Shown here one piece after another: positions 1-7,398 of a DNA stretch of 16,159 nt. Under the pieces are notes generated by a model. That model worked only from the letters and a program-made list of their open reading frames with translations, searched no databases and was not told the DNA's origin. Positions within the stretch are counted from its first letter, which is position 1, and each line of letters opens with the position of its first letter. The DNA comes from Candidatus Manganitrophaceae bacterium (GTDB taxonomy: Bacteria > Nitrospirota > Nitrospiria > SBBL01 > Manganitrophaceae), in the NCBI GenBank assembly GCA_004297235.1, contig SCUR01000249.1, positions 1 through 16,159 of the forward strand. The letters run 5' to 3'. The position numbers and the translations under genes are program-made.

Positions 1-2116
1 GATTGGTGACCGCCTCCAGGAGATTCGATTTCAGCTGTTTGGCGTTGATCTGGAAATGGACTTCCTCATCCGCGTTCAGCGCCCGATCGTAGGTCAAGGC
101 GGATGCGATCTCTTTGAGCAAGGGAAGGCAGGGAATCAAGCAACTCATCGCCCTCGATCCGGGATGGATCAGGGGCCGCTCAAGGCCGATGATCGGCTTC
201 ACACTCTCTTCCGTCGGCTGATGGACTCGAATATATCCGACGCCGAGCTGATTCATGACGTCGATTAAGCTCGGCTCCACGCTGTGCCCCTCTTTATCCT
301 TTCCCAGCCAGGAGGGGATGTTGAAACGACGTGAGTGATAAACCGCCATGTAATAGAGCGCAAGAGCCGCGCCGGCGCAATCGGTGTAGACCAACTCCAG
401 GAGATACTTCTCCGCATCCTTCTTGTCTTCTTTCTCTGCGTTTTTATCCTGCGCGCTCTTGGAGGATTTCTCGATAAGGTCGACCATCAACAGAATTCCG
501 GTCCGGGAGTTCCCGCGATTCAAGAACTTCAGAAGCTGGCTCAGCGTGATCCTGCGATTCGGATCGGTGCGCTCCTGTCTTCCGGCAAGAAGCCCCTCCA
601 TCCCCTGTGCGATGTCGGGATAGGCGTGCAGGAAGGAGCCAATGTTGATCCGATTCGTCGAAAGCAGATAGAGAAAATCGCCCGTATCATTGTTCGCAGG
701 GGTGGCGGAGAGGCGGTAGTCGACCCAGAAAGCTCCTCTTTTCCTCAAATACGCATAGAGCCGCTCCATCGCATACGAGATCCCGCTCTCGGAGTTCTTT
801 AGAAACGACGATTCATCGGCGACGATCATGAAATAAAACCCTCTTCGGATCAGGATCTCCAGAGGGCGGATAATCTCTTCCTCTTCCTTGAGGCCGAACT
901 CATGGCGGCTTAAAACGACGCAGTCACCATCCTTCAAGGGAATCGTGGGCAGCTTCTTTATTTGGATCTGATGCAAAGTCTCTTCAGGAACACCGATCTC
1001 GACCATGGAGTTGATGACGTTCTGACAGAGGTTGGCCTCGGTAAAATAGAGTGTGAGCAGCTTGATTGGAGGGCGTCGTCGCTTCGCCCATTTCTGACGA
1101 ATCAGGTGGGAGAACATCTTCAGGAAGATCGGCGTGGTGTAGGTCTTGCCGGCGCCGACCTGGGCGAAGTTGTTCAGCCGGAAGGGATCGTGCCTCTTCT
1201 CCGATAAGTGCGCCTGAAAACTCAAATACGCGTAGTAGAGCGCTTTCTCTTGCATGGCGGTAGGCGCTCCCGAGAACCCCTCTGTGATCCGCCCGATTAT
1301 CTCCCGGAAGGCAAGATGCTCAGGCCGGTAAATCTCGGGGCCGGCTCCATCGAGCATCTCCTTCTCGAGTTCCTTGGCCTCTGAAGAGATGAAGTTGGAC
1401 AGAGACGCCCAGGAGGCGATGGAGGAAAGATACATATTGCCGCACAGGGGGGCGATCCGGTCGAAAGCCTCCAGGGTCTCCGAGAGGGCGCTGCTGATCC
1501 TGTCCCTGCTCTTCTCCTTATTCAGAAATGCGATGATCCCTCTGTTCCCGACGGCCCCTTCCGCCAGTAGAGAGCCGATCTCGTCAAATAGCTGCCCCAG
1601 TTTACTGTTATCCAGGGTCACGGTGTGCAGGTATTTGAAGCGGTTGTAGTCACCGGCCAGACGTTCAAAGTCCTCCTTCTTCGCCCGGTCCTTATCATTC
1701 GGAGCCTCGTCTTCAAAGGACTGCGTCTTGGTTTCTTGATGATATTCCAGCTCCAGGGCCCGCAATCGCTGCATCAGCCGCTTGACGGATGCGATCTTTC
1801 GCCCGAAGCGCTCTGTAAACTGCTCTCGGAATGTCTGTGTGTACGGAAGCAGGAAGAGACCCGCTTCGTGAGCGGAAGCCTCTATATAAGAGACCTCTCT
1901 CTGCCGTCCGGGTATAAAGAAAGGCAGCCGGATATCCGGGGCGGCCGGTATTCGGATGCGCTGAATCGGATCGACCGGCTTCCAGAGATTGGATATCTCC
2001 TCTTCTACCAACGCCTCGATCTCATCTGGGCGATCTTCGGCTTCCTTGAGCTTTCTCTGAAACCGCTGAAGCTGTTTGATTGTCCTCTGCAATTCTTTGG
2101 CTGCGTTTCCGCTCAT
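1..2116 (-). CDS. SNF2-like superfamily 2 helicase/translocase, C-terminus cut by window edge
   Basis: The frame is open from the left edge to an ATG at 2116, giving at least 705 codons; the C-terminus lies outside the window. Superfamily 2 ATPase motifs are visible: a Walker A loop GAGKT at about residues 321-325, a DExx box written DESSFLKN from residue 434, and SATPANN from residue 470 as motif III. The DE..FLKN and SATP..N spellings are typical of SNF2-like DNA translocases, so ATP-driven movement on double-stranded DNA is the likely activity. About 320 residues precede Walker A; they are charged, probably helical, and I recognise no domain there. Start: ATG 2116 has GGAG six bases upstream; in-frame ATGs at 2122, 2128 and 2131 are alternatives. 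The gene begins just 30 bases after a terminator-like hairpin. Helicase assignment is firm; the exact subfamily and role on the element are not. Confidence 0.85.
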   Translation of the reverse strand, partial: MSGNAAKELQRTIKQLQRFQRKLKEAEDRPDEIEALVEEEISNLWKPVDPIQRIRIPAAPDIRLPFFIPGRQREVSYIEASAHEAGLFLLPYTQTFREQFTERFGRKIASVKRLMQRLRALELEYHQETKTQSFEDEAPNDKDRAKKEDFERLAGDYNRFKYLHTVTLDNSKLGQLFDEIGSLLAEGAVGNRGIIAFLNKEKSRDRISSALSETLEAFDRIAPLCGNMYLSSIASWASLSNFISSEAKELEKEMLDGAGPEIYRPEHLAFREIIGRITEGFSGAPTAMQEKALYYAYLSFQAHLSEKRHDPFRLNNFAQVGAGKTYTTPIFLKMFSHLIRQKWAKRRRPPIKLLTLYFTEANLCQNVINSMVEIGVPEETLHQIQIKKLPTIPLKDGDCVVLSRHEFGLKEEEEIIRPLEILIRRGFYFMIVADESSFLKNSESGISYAMERLYAYLRKRGAFWVDYRLSATPANNDTGDFLYLLSTNRINIGSFLHAYPDIAQGMEGLLAGRQERTDPNRRITLSQLLKFLNRGNSRTGILLMVDLIEKSSKSAQDKNAEKEDKKDAEKYLLELVYTDCAGAALALYYMAVYHSRRFNIPSWLGKDKEGHSVEPSLIDVMNQLGVGYIRVHQPTEESVKPIIGLERPLIHPGSRAMSCLIPCLPLLKEIASALTYDRALNADEEVHFQINAKQLKSNLLEAVTN

Positions 2117-2145
2117 AAGCATCTCCATCATTGGTCTGAAAAAGG

Positions 2146-2183
2146 AAGAGGCCCGCCTCCCTCACCGGGAAACCGGGCCTCTT
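2146..2183 (-). terminator. Rho-independent terminator after the PRTRC ThiF gene
   Basis: Ten-base perfect arms (AAGAGGCCCG at 2146-2155 and its complement at 2174-2183) enclose an 18-base loop. Read on the minus strand the hairpin is followed by CCTTTTTC, the usual shape of an intrinsic terminator. It would end transcripts of the PRTRC operon. It lies only 30 bases before the helicase start, with little room for a separate promoter, so partial read-through is likely. Confidence 0.75.
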
Positions 2184-2238
2184 CGAGTTAATCCGCTTTC
2201 GCCTAAACCTTTATTCCCTCTCTCTTATCGATGATCAA

Positions 2239-3039
2239 TCAGTGCACTGCCCTCCTCTTTCTCCTACGACCGATCCGGTATCCGAACCGCTCCCACGCTT
2301 TCGGATCGATCGGCAGGACCGAGCTGTTCCGCGGAGTGAGACTGATATACGCCACGGAGTATTCAATATATCCCTGCCGAAAGATCTTCCAGAGCAGCTC
2401 TACCGCTTCGATCGCGACAAACTGATTGATGAAGAGATCCTGCTGCTCGATCGCCTCCGCCAGAGAACACGAAGGCCCCTGATCGGCTTCCCGAGTAGGG
2501 TCTTTGATTTCCGGATACAGATCGATCACCGTCGGGAGCCCGCCGATCACATCCTCGATCTTCGGCTGCTCCACTTCCCGAATGGTTCCGAGAACCACCT
2601 GCCCGGCTCTTCTGTTATTGCCACAATCCAACCAGTAAGGACAGGCGACTCCTCTTCGAAGGATCTCCCCGATTTCGATCCTCGCTTGACCGGTATCGAC
2701 GGCACTGATCAAAAGATCCGCAGAACGACCGCCTGTGGGGGAATATTGGCCAGGAACCGCCTCCCAGGAAAACCCGGCGCATTGGTTGATTCGGGTCACC
2801 AATACCGAGGCTTTTGGATGGCCGACATCGGCGGCATAAAACATCTGCCGTCCGATATTGGCTTCGCTCACGATATCCGGATCATAGACGACGACCTTCA
2901 TCCCCGGATGCCCCAGGGAGAGCAGCGCGGTATTGAGTTGTACAAGGCGAGTGGCCAGGGCACTGCCTGTCCCCCCGCAGCCGACGAGATGAATATCCAC
3001 CGGCTGTGTATTGTTTCCGAAACGGACATAGTGTCGCAC
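2239..3039 (-). CDS. PRTRC system ThiF family protein (E1-like adenylating enzyme)
   Basis: This 266-residue protein is an E1/ThiF/MoeB-type enzyme of the PRTRC cassette. Such enzymes use ATP to adenylate the C-terminus of a ubiquitin-like or sulfur-carrier protein, often then forming a thioester. The glycine-rich nucleotide loop GCGGTGS is at residues 20-26, the acidic YDPD strand end at 52-55, and NIGRQMF at 61-67 supplies the conserved Asn, Arg and Gln. Cys191 in PSCSLAEA is the best candidate for the thioester cysteine (inferred from position). The C-terminus is very basic (RRRKRR). Start: GTG at 3039 with GGAGG five bases upstream, 12 bases after the protein A stop. It is the last gene before a terminator. 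Its partners in the operon are the Ubl-like protein C, the E2-like protein B and the JAMM protein A. Confidence 0.9.
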   Translation of the reverse strand: MRHYVRFGNNTQPVDIHLVGCGGTGSALATRLVQLNTALLSLGHPGMKVVVYDPDIVSEANIGRQMFYAADVGHPKASVLVTRINQCAGFSWEAVPGQYSPTGGRSADLLISAVDTGQARIEIGEILRRGVACPYWLDCGNNRRAGQVVLGTIREVEQPKIEDVIGGLPTVIDLYPEIKDPTREADQGPSCSLAEAIEQQDLFINQFVAIEAVELLWKIFRQGYIEYSVAYISLTPRNSSVLPIDPKAWERFGYRIGRRRKRRAVH

Positions 3040-3051
3040 GGCTCCCTCCGA

Positions 3052-3672
3052 TCATGCTTGAACCCAAGGCGCCTGCTCATCGAAAAAGTATCCGGCAAGA
3101 CAGAGCCGCAGCTTGCAATCCAGTTGAGTGAGCGGCCGGTTTCTCCCACAGCGGCCCAGGACCAGCGAGTAATGGGGAAATCCCAGATCGGATCGATCGT
3201 CGGTATGAGAGAAGAACGCGGATCCAATCCCATGGCTGTGAACGTCTAAAACAAGTGCGGTATCGGGACCTAAATCGGGCCATGTATATCGTACCGATAC
3301 CGCTGTATGAATTAAAATCTTAGGTTCCAGAAGCTCCCAACCGCAGTTCGGACCCCAGGTGATCCAGGCCACGGCCTCAGAGCCCTGATCGGTCCATTCG
3401 TTGGCCTGTTTCGCAAATCGCTCGATCAACTTCAGCGGGATGGGGCCGCAGCGAAGCTGAGAGCATGCTTCAACCCGCCCATACGGCAGATTCCGATCGC
3501 TTCTCCAGAGCGGCCGGCGGAAGTGTCCGAAGCCCCCCTCCGCCTCGATCCATAACCCATCCCCGGCCATGACCAACCGCGTCTCCCCCGCTTTCAGCGC
3601 AGGAAGCGGCTCAAACCGCGGCGCCATCACTGTGGGCAGATGCGTTTGAAGAACTTCATCTTTTCGATTCAT
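3052..3672 (-). CDS. PRTRC system protein A (JAMM/Mov34 metallopeptidase)
   Basis: This 206-residue protein carries a JAMM zinc-peptidase signature: LDVHSHG, with His145 and His147, then Ser155 and Asp158 in FFSHTDD, that is HxH-x7-SxxD. JAMM enzymes remove or mature ubiquitin-like proteins, cutting after their C-terminal glycine; the PRTRC member belongs to the prokaryotic JAB group. The N-terminal 100 residues are not part of the catalytic core and I recognise no other domain. Start: ATG 3672 is chosen because AAGGA lies about nine bases upstream; an in-frame TTG at 3702 has no convincing ribosome site. The chosen start overlaps the end of the protein B gene by 17 bases, so translation is probably coupled. 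The likely substrate is PRTRC protein C or its conjugates (inference). Confidence 0.9.
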   Translation of the reverse strand: MNRKDEVLQTHLPTVMAPRFEPLPALKAGETRLVMAGDGLWIEAEGGFGHFRRPLWRSDRNLPYGRVEACSQLRCGPIPLKLIERFAKQANEWTDQGSEAVAWITWGPNCGWELLEPKILIHTAVSVRYTWPDLGPDTALVLDVHSHGIGSAFFSHTDDRSDLGFPHYSLVLGRCGRNRPLTQLDCKLRLCLAGYFFDEQAPWVQA

Positions 3673-4381
3673 CGAGTCCGATCCTTTGTAGAAGCTGCTC
3701 AAGATTCATCCCGGCCGGTTTTAGAAGCTGATAGGGAAAACGTTTCCTGGCTCCGGATAGAAGCTCTTTCCAGAACTGCACGATCGATCCTTTCTTCAGA
3801 AAGTGGTGATCCGGCGCATTCGTATGGGTGAAGGCGCTTTTGTAAAACGCTTCGGCCCAGGCCTCCATCTCCTGCGGCCTGCACCCTTTGGGCGCTTCGC
3901 TTGACCCAAGACAGACTTCATGACGGGTGTCAACGTTGAGAAAAGGAGCCATCAGAAGTGGGGCGGAGAGCGTAGGTCGCTCGGAGCCTTTTACCGCGAA
4001 GACCGAGAGTCTCCGGGAGTGGGCAACGAAGACCAGCGACGGCCATATGACCCTGCCGGACGGAAGCTTCGTCTGCCGGCCGAAATAGATGGGCCGCCGA
4101 ACTTCCGGCCGGAAGAAGACCAGGGGTCCCGCTACTCCTACGCCGTAGGCCAGAAGCCCCAGATCGATCCAGCCGATGCTTCGGACGAGGTTCGGCAAGG
4201 TCGCCCTGCAAAGCGCTTCCAGCTCTTTCATTTCAACGGGGCGCCCCTCCTTCAGCAGCGGAATCCCTTTCTCAGAAATCTCGATTGGATGGATCTGCCA
4301 GTAATGGATGGCATCCGAAGAGTCCGGATCGCGTCCCGTGTAATAAAGCAGTGCCGTGTTCAGCTTAAGTTGATTCGCCAC
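3656..4381 (-). CDS. PRTRC system protein B (E2-like fold)
   Basis: This 241-residue protein matches PRTRC protein B, a family tied in domain databases to the prokaryotic E2-like group D. The best evidence is PFLNVDTRHEVCLG, where Asn149 and Cys157 sit as in the eukaryotic E2 active-site motif (HPNV...ICL). The preceding region has RPIYFG and WPSLVFVAH, as in other B proteins, and FYKSAFTHTN follows. It would carry the activated ubiquitin-like protein as a thioester, taking it from ThiF. Start: GTG 4381 has GGAGG six bases upstream and lies just past the protein F stop; the in-frame ATG at 4444 has a weak ribosome site and would overlap protein F by 61 bases. The end overlaps protein A. E2 activity in this family is an inference from motif and gene context. 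Confidence 0.88.
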   Translation of the reverse strand: MANQLKLNTALLYYTGRDPDSSDAIHYWQIHPIEISEKGIPLLKEGRPVEMKELEALCRATLPNLVRSIGWIDLGLLAYGVGVAGPLVFFRPEVRRPIYFGRQTKLPSGRVIWPSLVFVAHSRRLSVFAVKGSERPTLSAPLLMAPFLNVDTRHEVCLGSSEAPKGCRPQEMEAWAEAFYKSAFTHTNAPDHHFLKKGSIVQFWKELLSGARKRFPYQLLKPAGMNLEQLLQRIGLDESKR

Positions 4382-4383
4382 AT

Positions 4384-5454
4384 TCAGCCTCCAGACTCCA
4401 ATGGTCTCTCCAAAGAACTCGCCTTCAAATGCAGCCGATAACATTCGCCCAGATACCGCAAGTCGGTGAGGACCTCGGAAACCTGCCGAGCGCTCTTGAG
4501 CGGAAAGACCGATTTCGAGCCAAGAGAATTTTCATAGTACCCCTGCGCCTCCTGATCGAACGCTTCGACCAGCGGATCGGAGGTGGACCAGAGCAACGGG
4601 GTGAGCAACTCGGGGTGAAAATTATCGTCATAATAATCTCCAGCCGGCGCTTCCTCCCGGATGGGCCGGGTCCACTTCGCGCTGATCTTATGGACCTCCT
4701 CCGCCCAGAGTCGCCACCCGTATAACCAGGAGTCTTTTGGGGGAGGGGGCGGAGTTTCCGGAAAAACCGGCTTGTCTCTTCCTCGGAAGAGAAACCGATA
4801 CTTTTGAGGAATCCCCTCTTGAAGCCACTTCAGGCGCTCCTGGAAATATTTTTTGTCTTCGCTTCCTGCTTCCACTTCATGAAGATCTTGCTCGTAGAGA
4901 TCCAGACAACGTTCGATCTGATCGTCATAGGTGTAGGCCGGCTTCACCCAGGTCAGTATTTGCAACGCCGCCACGACCACCGCCTCCAACCGCGGATCGG
5001 CTCGCCCGATCGCGGGAAGCACATTGCAGAAGATCGCATTGCAATCGATCGGATACATGACGATCAATCCGCACGACTGCGAGGAGATCGACTTCCCGAT
5101 CTCGATCAGCGGTCCGCTCTTGCCGAAGCTTTCCGATCGGATTTCATCACACATCCCTTGGATCCACGCTTCGAGTTCCACCTGGATTCGATCCGGCCGA
5201 TGCGATGCGGCCCAAGGACCGGGCTTGCCACATCGGGTCTGGGGTAGAGCGCGGAAGATCCATAATCCCGCGCCGGCGAGCAGGCTGTTGGGGAGCCCGG
5301 TATTCGCATAGGTGGACGATGTGAGTGACTGGTCGAGCTGCGGAAGGGGAATTAAGGCAACAGGGAAAGGAACCGGCCGGGAAGCGGGCTTTCGTTTCTG
5401 TCTGAATCCCGTCGTATCGTTCCTAGAAATCGCGTGAGGATGTCGTGCGGGCAT
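4384..5454 (-). CDS. PRTRC system protein F
   Basis: This 356-residue protein sits where PRTRC protein F is expected, between proteins C and B, and has the usual length. The N-terminus is basic and proline-rich, then comes a hydrophobic stretch around SLLAGAGLWIF, a central part with TWVKPAYTYDDQIERC, and a run of five prolines near residue 238 before a Trp-rich segment. No catalytic motif is visible and the biochemical role of family F is unknown to me. Start: ATG 5454 with AGGAGG a few bases upstream is strong. The first 103 bases lie inside the protein C gene in another frame, an unusually long overlap. The stop TGA is immediately followed by the protein B GTG start, so F and B are probably coupled. 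Assignment rests on position, length and overall likeness. Confidence 0.8.
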   Translation of the reverse strand: MPARHPHAISRNDTTGFRQKRKPASRPVPFPVALIPLPQLDQSLTSSTYANTGLPNSLLAGAGLWIFRALPQTRCGKPGPWAASHRPDRIQVELEAWIQGMCDEIRSESFGKSGPLIEIGKSISSQSCGLIVMYPIDCNAIFCNVLPAIGRADPRLEAVVVAALQILTWVKPAYTYDDQIERCLDLYEQDLHEVEAGSEDKKYFQERLKWLQEGIPQKYRFLFRGRDKPVFPETPPPPPKDSWLYGWRLWAEEVHKISAKWTRPIREEAPAGDYYDDNFHPELLTPLLWSTSDPLVEAFDQEAQGYYENSLGSKSVFPLKSARQVSEVLTDLRYLGECYRLHLKASSLERPLESGG

Positions 5455-5741
5455 GCCCCTCCTTTCTCTTCTTCAAGAGCTTCTTCCGATAGTTCCGCCA
5501 GCTGCTCGATAGTGAGAAGATGGGGGGGCGATTGCTCGCCCCCCTTGGTTCCCACAGCCCGGGTGAATTTGTAGATCTGGGTGGCTCCCTTCCTCTCCGG
5601 CTCCTCCACCACCGCCTGGGTCAGCTCGGGATAGACCGCGGCGTAAAACTCCTTGACCCGCTCGGGCGACATGGCGGGATCAGGGTCGGGTAATTCCAAA
5701 GCGGAGTATCTGAAGCAGCGCTTCACGATCTGTACGTCCAT
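5352..5741 (-). CDS. PRTRC system protein C (prokaryotic ubiquitin-like) with long C-terminal tail
   Basis: The first 68 residues match PRTRC protein C, a small beta-grasp ubiquitin-like family: LELPDPDP at 15-22, FYAAVYPELTQA at 32-43, and IYKFTRAVGTKGG at 56-68. Family members usually end soon after the GTKG motif, at roughly 70-75 residues. Here a Gly-Gly at 67-68 is followed by 61 more residues (129 in all), with an acidic helix-like EQLAELSEEALEEE and a basic end. If the protein is conjugated through its C-terminus, the tail would have to be removed first, and the JAMM protein A is the obvious candidate (inference). Start: ATG 5741 with GGAG about six bases upstream. The tail region overlaps the start of the protein F gene by 103 bases. 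Protein E lies 64 bases upstream. Confidence 0.88.
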   Translation of the reverse strand: MDVQIVKRCFRYSALELPDPDPAMSPERVKEFYAAVYPELTQAVVEEPERKGATQIYKFTRAVGTKGGEQSPPHLLTIEQLAELSEEALEEEKGGACPHDILTRFLGTIRRDSDRNESPLPGRFLSLLP

Positions 5742-5805
5742 CGATTCTCCATTTTCAGGTTGACACCATCAATGACATGGCTTCTTCTTTTGGCGATGTG
5801 GCGCT

Positions 5806-6273
5806 CTAGCCGAACAGATCGAAAGCCGAAGGCTCTTTCTCAGCGCCAGTCTCATTCTTCTCTATCGATGACTCGACCTTTTGAGCCGCCTCCGACTGTG
5901 GAGAAGCCGAATCAGAGATCTCTTCCTCTTCGCTCGCTTCTTTCTTTTCGACCTTCCCTTTATCGGCCCCCGCGATCGCCTTGCTGACCGCATCCCGTTT
6001 GGCCGAGAAGGCGCGATGCAGCCTCCCCTCCTCCTCGTAGTTCTGCTCGATCAGCGACATGAACCCTTCGTTGAGTTCCTCCGGGGTCGCCTTGATGACC
6101 AGCGGTACCCGCGCCTGATCGTACAGATCCTTTTCCTTCCCGGAGAGTCCTTTCACCTCCGGATACATCGGATGGAAGAGCACGACCAGCTTTCCTCGCT
6201 CTCCCGTGGTGACGGTAAAGGTCACTTTCCCCTGCGGCGGTATTAGATTCGCGATCTTCAAAAAATCGAACAT
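5806..6273 (-). CDS. PRTRC system protein E
   Basis: This 155-residue protein matches PRTRC protein E. The N-terminus MFDFLKIANLIPPQG is followed by a beta-rich part with GKLVVLFHP and a segment ending ATPEELNEGF at about 62-71, all typical of the family. After residue 100 the protein becomes low-complexity and acidic (Lys/Glu/Ser-rich), ending in AFDLFG. No enzymatic motif is visible; its role in the cassette is unknown. Start: ATG 6273 is chosen because GAGGAGG lies just upstream and the family N-terminus begins there; a longer upstream reading has no ribosome site and reads into the previous gene. A small inverted repeat lies between the previous gene and this start. Protein C follows 64 bases later. 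Confidence 0.87.
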   Translation of the reverse strand: MFDFLKIANLIPPQGKVTFTVTTGERGKLVVLFHPMYPEVKGLSGKEKDLYDQARVPLVIKATPEELNEGFMSLIEQNYEEEGRLHRAFSAKRDAVSKAIAGADKGKVEKKEASEEEEISDSASPQSEAAQKVESSIEKNETGAEKEPSAFDLFG

Positions 6274-6292
6274 GGTGAACCTCCTCGTTTTG

Positions 6293-6313
6293 GCCGGAAT
6301 TTCATTCTCCGGC
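6293..6313 (-). other. Small inverted repeat in the protein E leader
   Basis: Six-base arms GCCGGA and TCCGGC enclose a nine-base loop between the previous gene and the protein E ribosome site. There is no T-run after it, so it is not an intrinsic terminator. It could shape access to the GAGGAGG site or mark an RNA cleavage point; it may also be chance. Confidence 0.3.
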
Positions 6314-6335
6314 TTTCTGAATTCAAGAGAATCTC

Positions 6336-6623
6336 TCAGCAACGCTCCACGATTGATTCGATCGATCTGAGCGGAAAGACTTCGATTACAGGATCCCCGT
6401 CTCCATCGCCGTCGGCGGTGATCAGAATCCTCGGCTCGCCGGTGTCGGAATCGACGGTAAAGTAAGCGTCTGCCACACATTTCCCTTTCTCGTCGAAGAA
6501 GCCGACCCTCAGTTCCCGGTAGGCGTCTGCATCTCCGGCCGGCTCGGCGACAACCTTGTACCGGGCCGGCTTTTCGGCATAGACAATCGGATCGACAGTG
6601 ATCTTCGGGTCATTATTTTTCAT
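6336..6623 (-). CDS. Hypothetical acidic beta-rich protein
   Basis: This 95-residue protein is not recognised. It is acidic, with alternating hydrophobic strands (ARYKVVAEP, RELRVGFFDE, DAYFTVDSD, PRILITAD) and an Asp-Gly run near residues 77-82, and looks like a small beta-sandwich or beta-barrel. The Asp-Gly repeat resembles a calcium-binding loop in composition, but I would not call it one. Start: ATG 6623 (or 6626) follows GTGAGGAG very closely; an in-frame ATG at 6656 has no ribosome site. It lies just before protein E in the same operon, so may belong to the cassette. Confidence 0.65.
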   Translation of the reverse strand: MKNNDPKITVDPIVYAEKPARYKVVAEPAGDADAYRELRVGFFDEKGKCVADAYFTVDSDTGEPRILITADGDGDGDPVIEVFPLRSIESIVERC

Positions 6624-6722
6624 CATCTCCTCACGTTTTGGGCCAGCCGGCATCATCGTCAGGGACGATGGAGAGCGCTCTGCATGGCGGCCCCTTCATA
6701 CCGGAATTCTTTCTTAGCGATC

Positions 6723-7061
6723 TTATGGGAACAACCGAAAACAGTTGAATATTCCTGATTCTCTGGCTCTGTCTGCCTCCATTCCGGTGATGTAAGCGAC
6801 CTCGCTTCCTTTCACGTGGGTCCAATCATCCGGATCGCTTAGCCATCGACAAATCAAGTTGTGGGTGAACCGAACCTTTCTCCTTTTGCCATGATCGTAT
6901 CTATGGAACGGCTCCGGCAGAGGCTCCAGGATCAGTAAATCGTTTTCACTCTGCTCGACGATACGGTGCTCCCACTCGTGTTTTTCGATGACTTCCCCAG
7001 TCCCTTCCCTTTCGTAGGTAGAGTAGTCGCACTCATGTTTGCGATACCTGCATTTGCTCAT
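6723..7061 (-). CDS. Hypothetical protein
   Basis: This 112-residue protein is not recognised. It starts MSKCRYRKHEC, with two cysteines and clustered basic residues, then an acidic EREGTGEVIEKHEWEH, a basic KRRKVRF, and tryptophans in CRWLSDPDDW. It looks like a small soluble protein; scattered Cys and His could bind metal, but there is no regular CxxC pair. Start: ATG 7061 has AGGGG about six bases upstream, and the gene overlaps its upstream neighbour by 29 bases. About 100 bases separate it from the next gene; that gap holds no convincing gene. Confidence 0.65.
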   Translation of the reverse strand: MSKCRYRKHECDYSTYEREGTGEVIEKHEWEHRIVEQSENDLLILEPLPEPFHRYDHGKRRKVRFTHNLICRWLSDPDDWTHVKGSEVAYITGMEADRARESGIFNCFRLFP

Positions 7062-7398
7062 GGTGATCCCCTTGTCTTGCTTTAAAGTTGACGAGCCAGT
7101 TTTCGGCGTCGTCGATTTCACAAGTGATTTCCCGATTCAGACACTCTTTCCTGACGATCCCGGGGAATAGCTCGATGAGCTTCTTAACCTTCCTGATATC
7201 CCATCGATCGATGATTTTGTCCGCCTCTCGGTACCAGCGGTCCAGGAGGGTTCTCGGATCGATCCTCTCTTCAATGGCCGGCAAGAGGACAAGAAAGTCT
7301 TTTTCCTGCGGAAAGAAACAGCCGTTCGCGCGACCTACTCCGACCTGCTCTTTTGCTTTTTTCTTGAGGGTCTCGAATTTATAAACGACGTCACCCAT
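7033..7398 (-). CDS. Hypothetical helical protein
   Basis: This 121-residue protein is not recognised. It is mostly charged and probably helical: MGDVVYKFETLKKKAKEQ, then PRTLLDRWYREADKIIDRW and IRKVKKLIELFP, with a hydrophilic tail. Start: ATG 7398 is preferred over ATG 7404 because AAGGG then sits at a normal seven-base distance. It overlaps the end of the upstream gene by eight bases and the next gene by 29, so it is translated as part of the same run. A role in DNA or protein binding is possible given the basic helices, but this is only a guess. Confidence 0.7.
   Translation of the reverse strand: MGDVVYKFETLKKKAKEQVGVGRANGCFFPQEKDFLVLLPAIEERIDPRTLLDRWYREADKIIDRWDIRKVKKLIELFPGIVRKECLNREITCEIDDAENWLVNFKARQGDHHEQMQVSQT

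Noticed and set aside
2242..3249. 335-codon ORF on the plus strand opposite the ThiF and protein A genes
   Set aside because: It mirrors well-supported minus-strand genes with conserved motifs, has no family likeness, and long antisense ORFs are common at this composition.
4382..4444. N-terminal extension of protein B from ATG 4444
   Set aside because: It would overlap protein F by 61 bases with a weak ribosome site, whereas GTG 4381 has GGAGG at six bases.
6631..6699. 22-residue minus-strand ORF in the 100-base gap before the acidic protein gene
   Set aside because: The ribosome site is weak and the length gives no coding evidence; it could only be shown by conservation or ribosome profiling.
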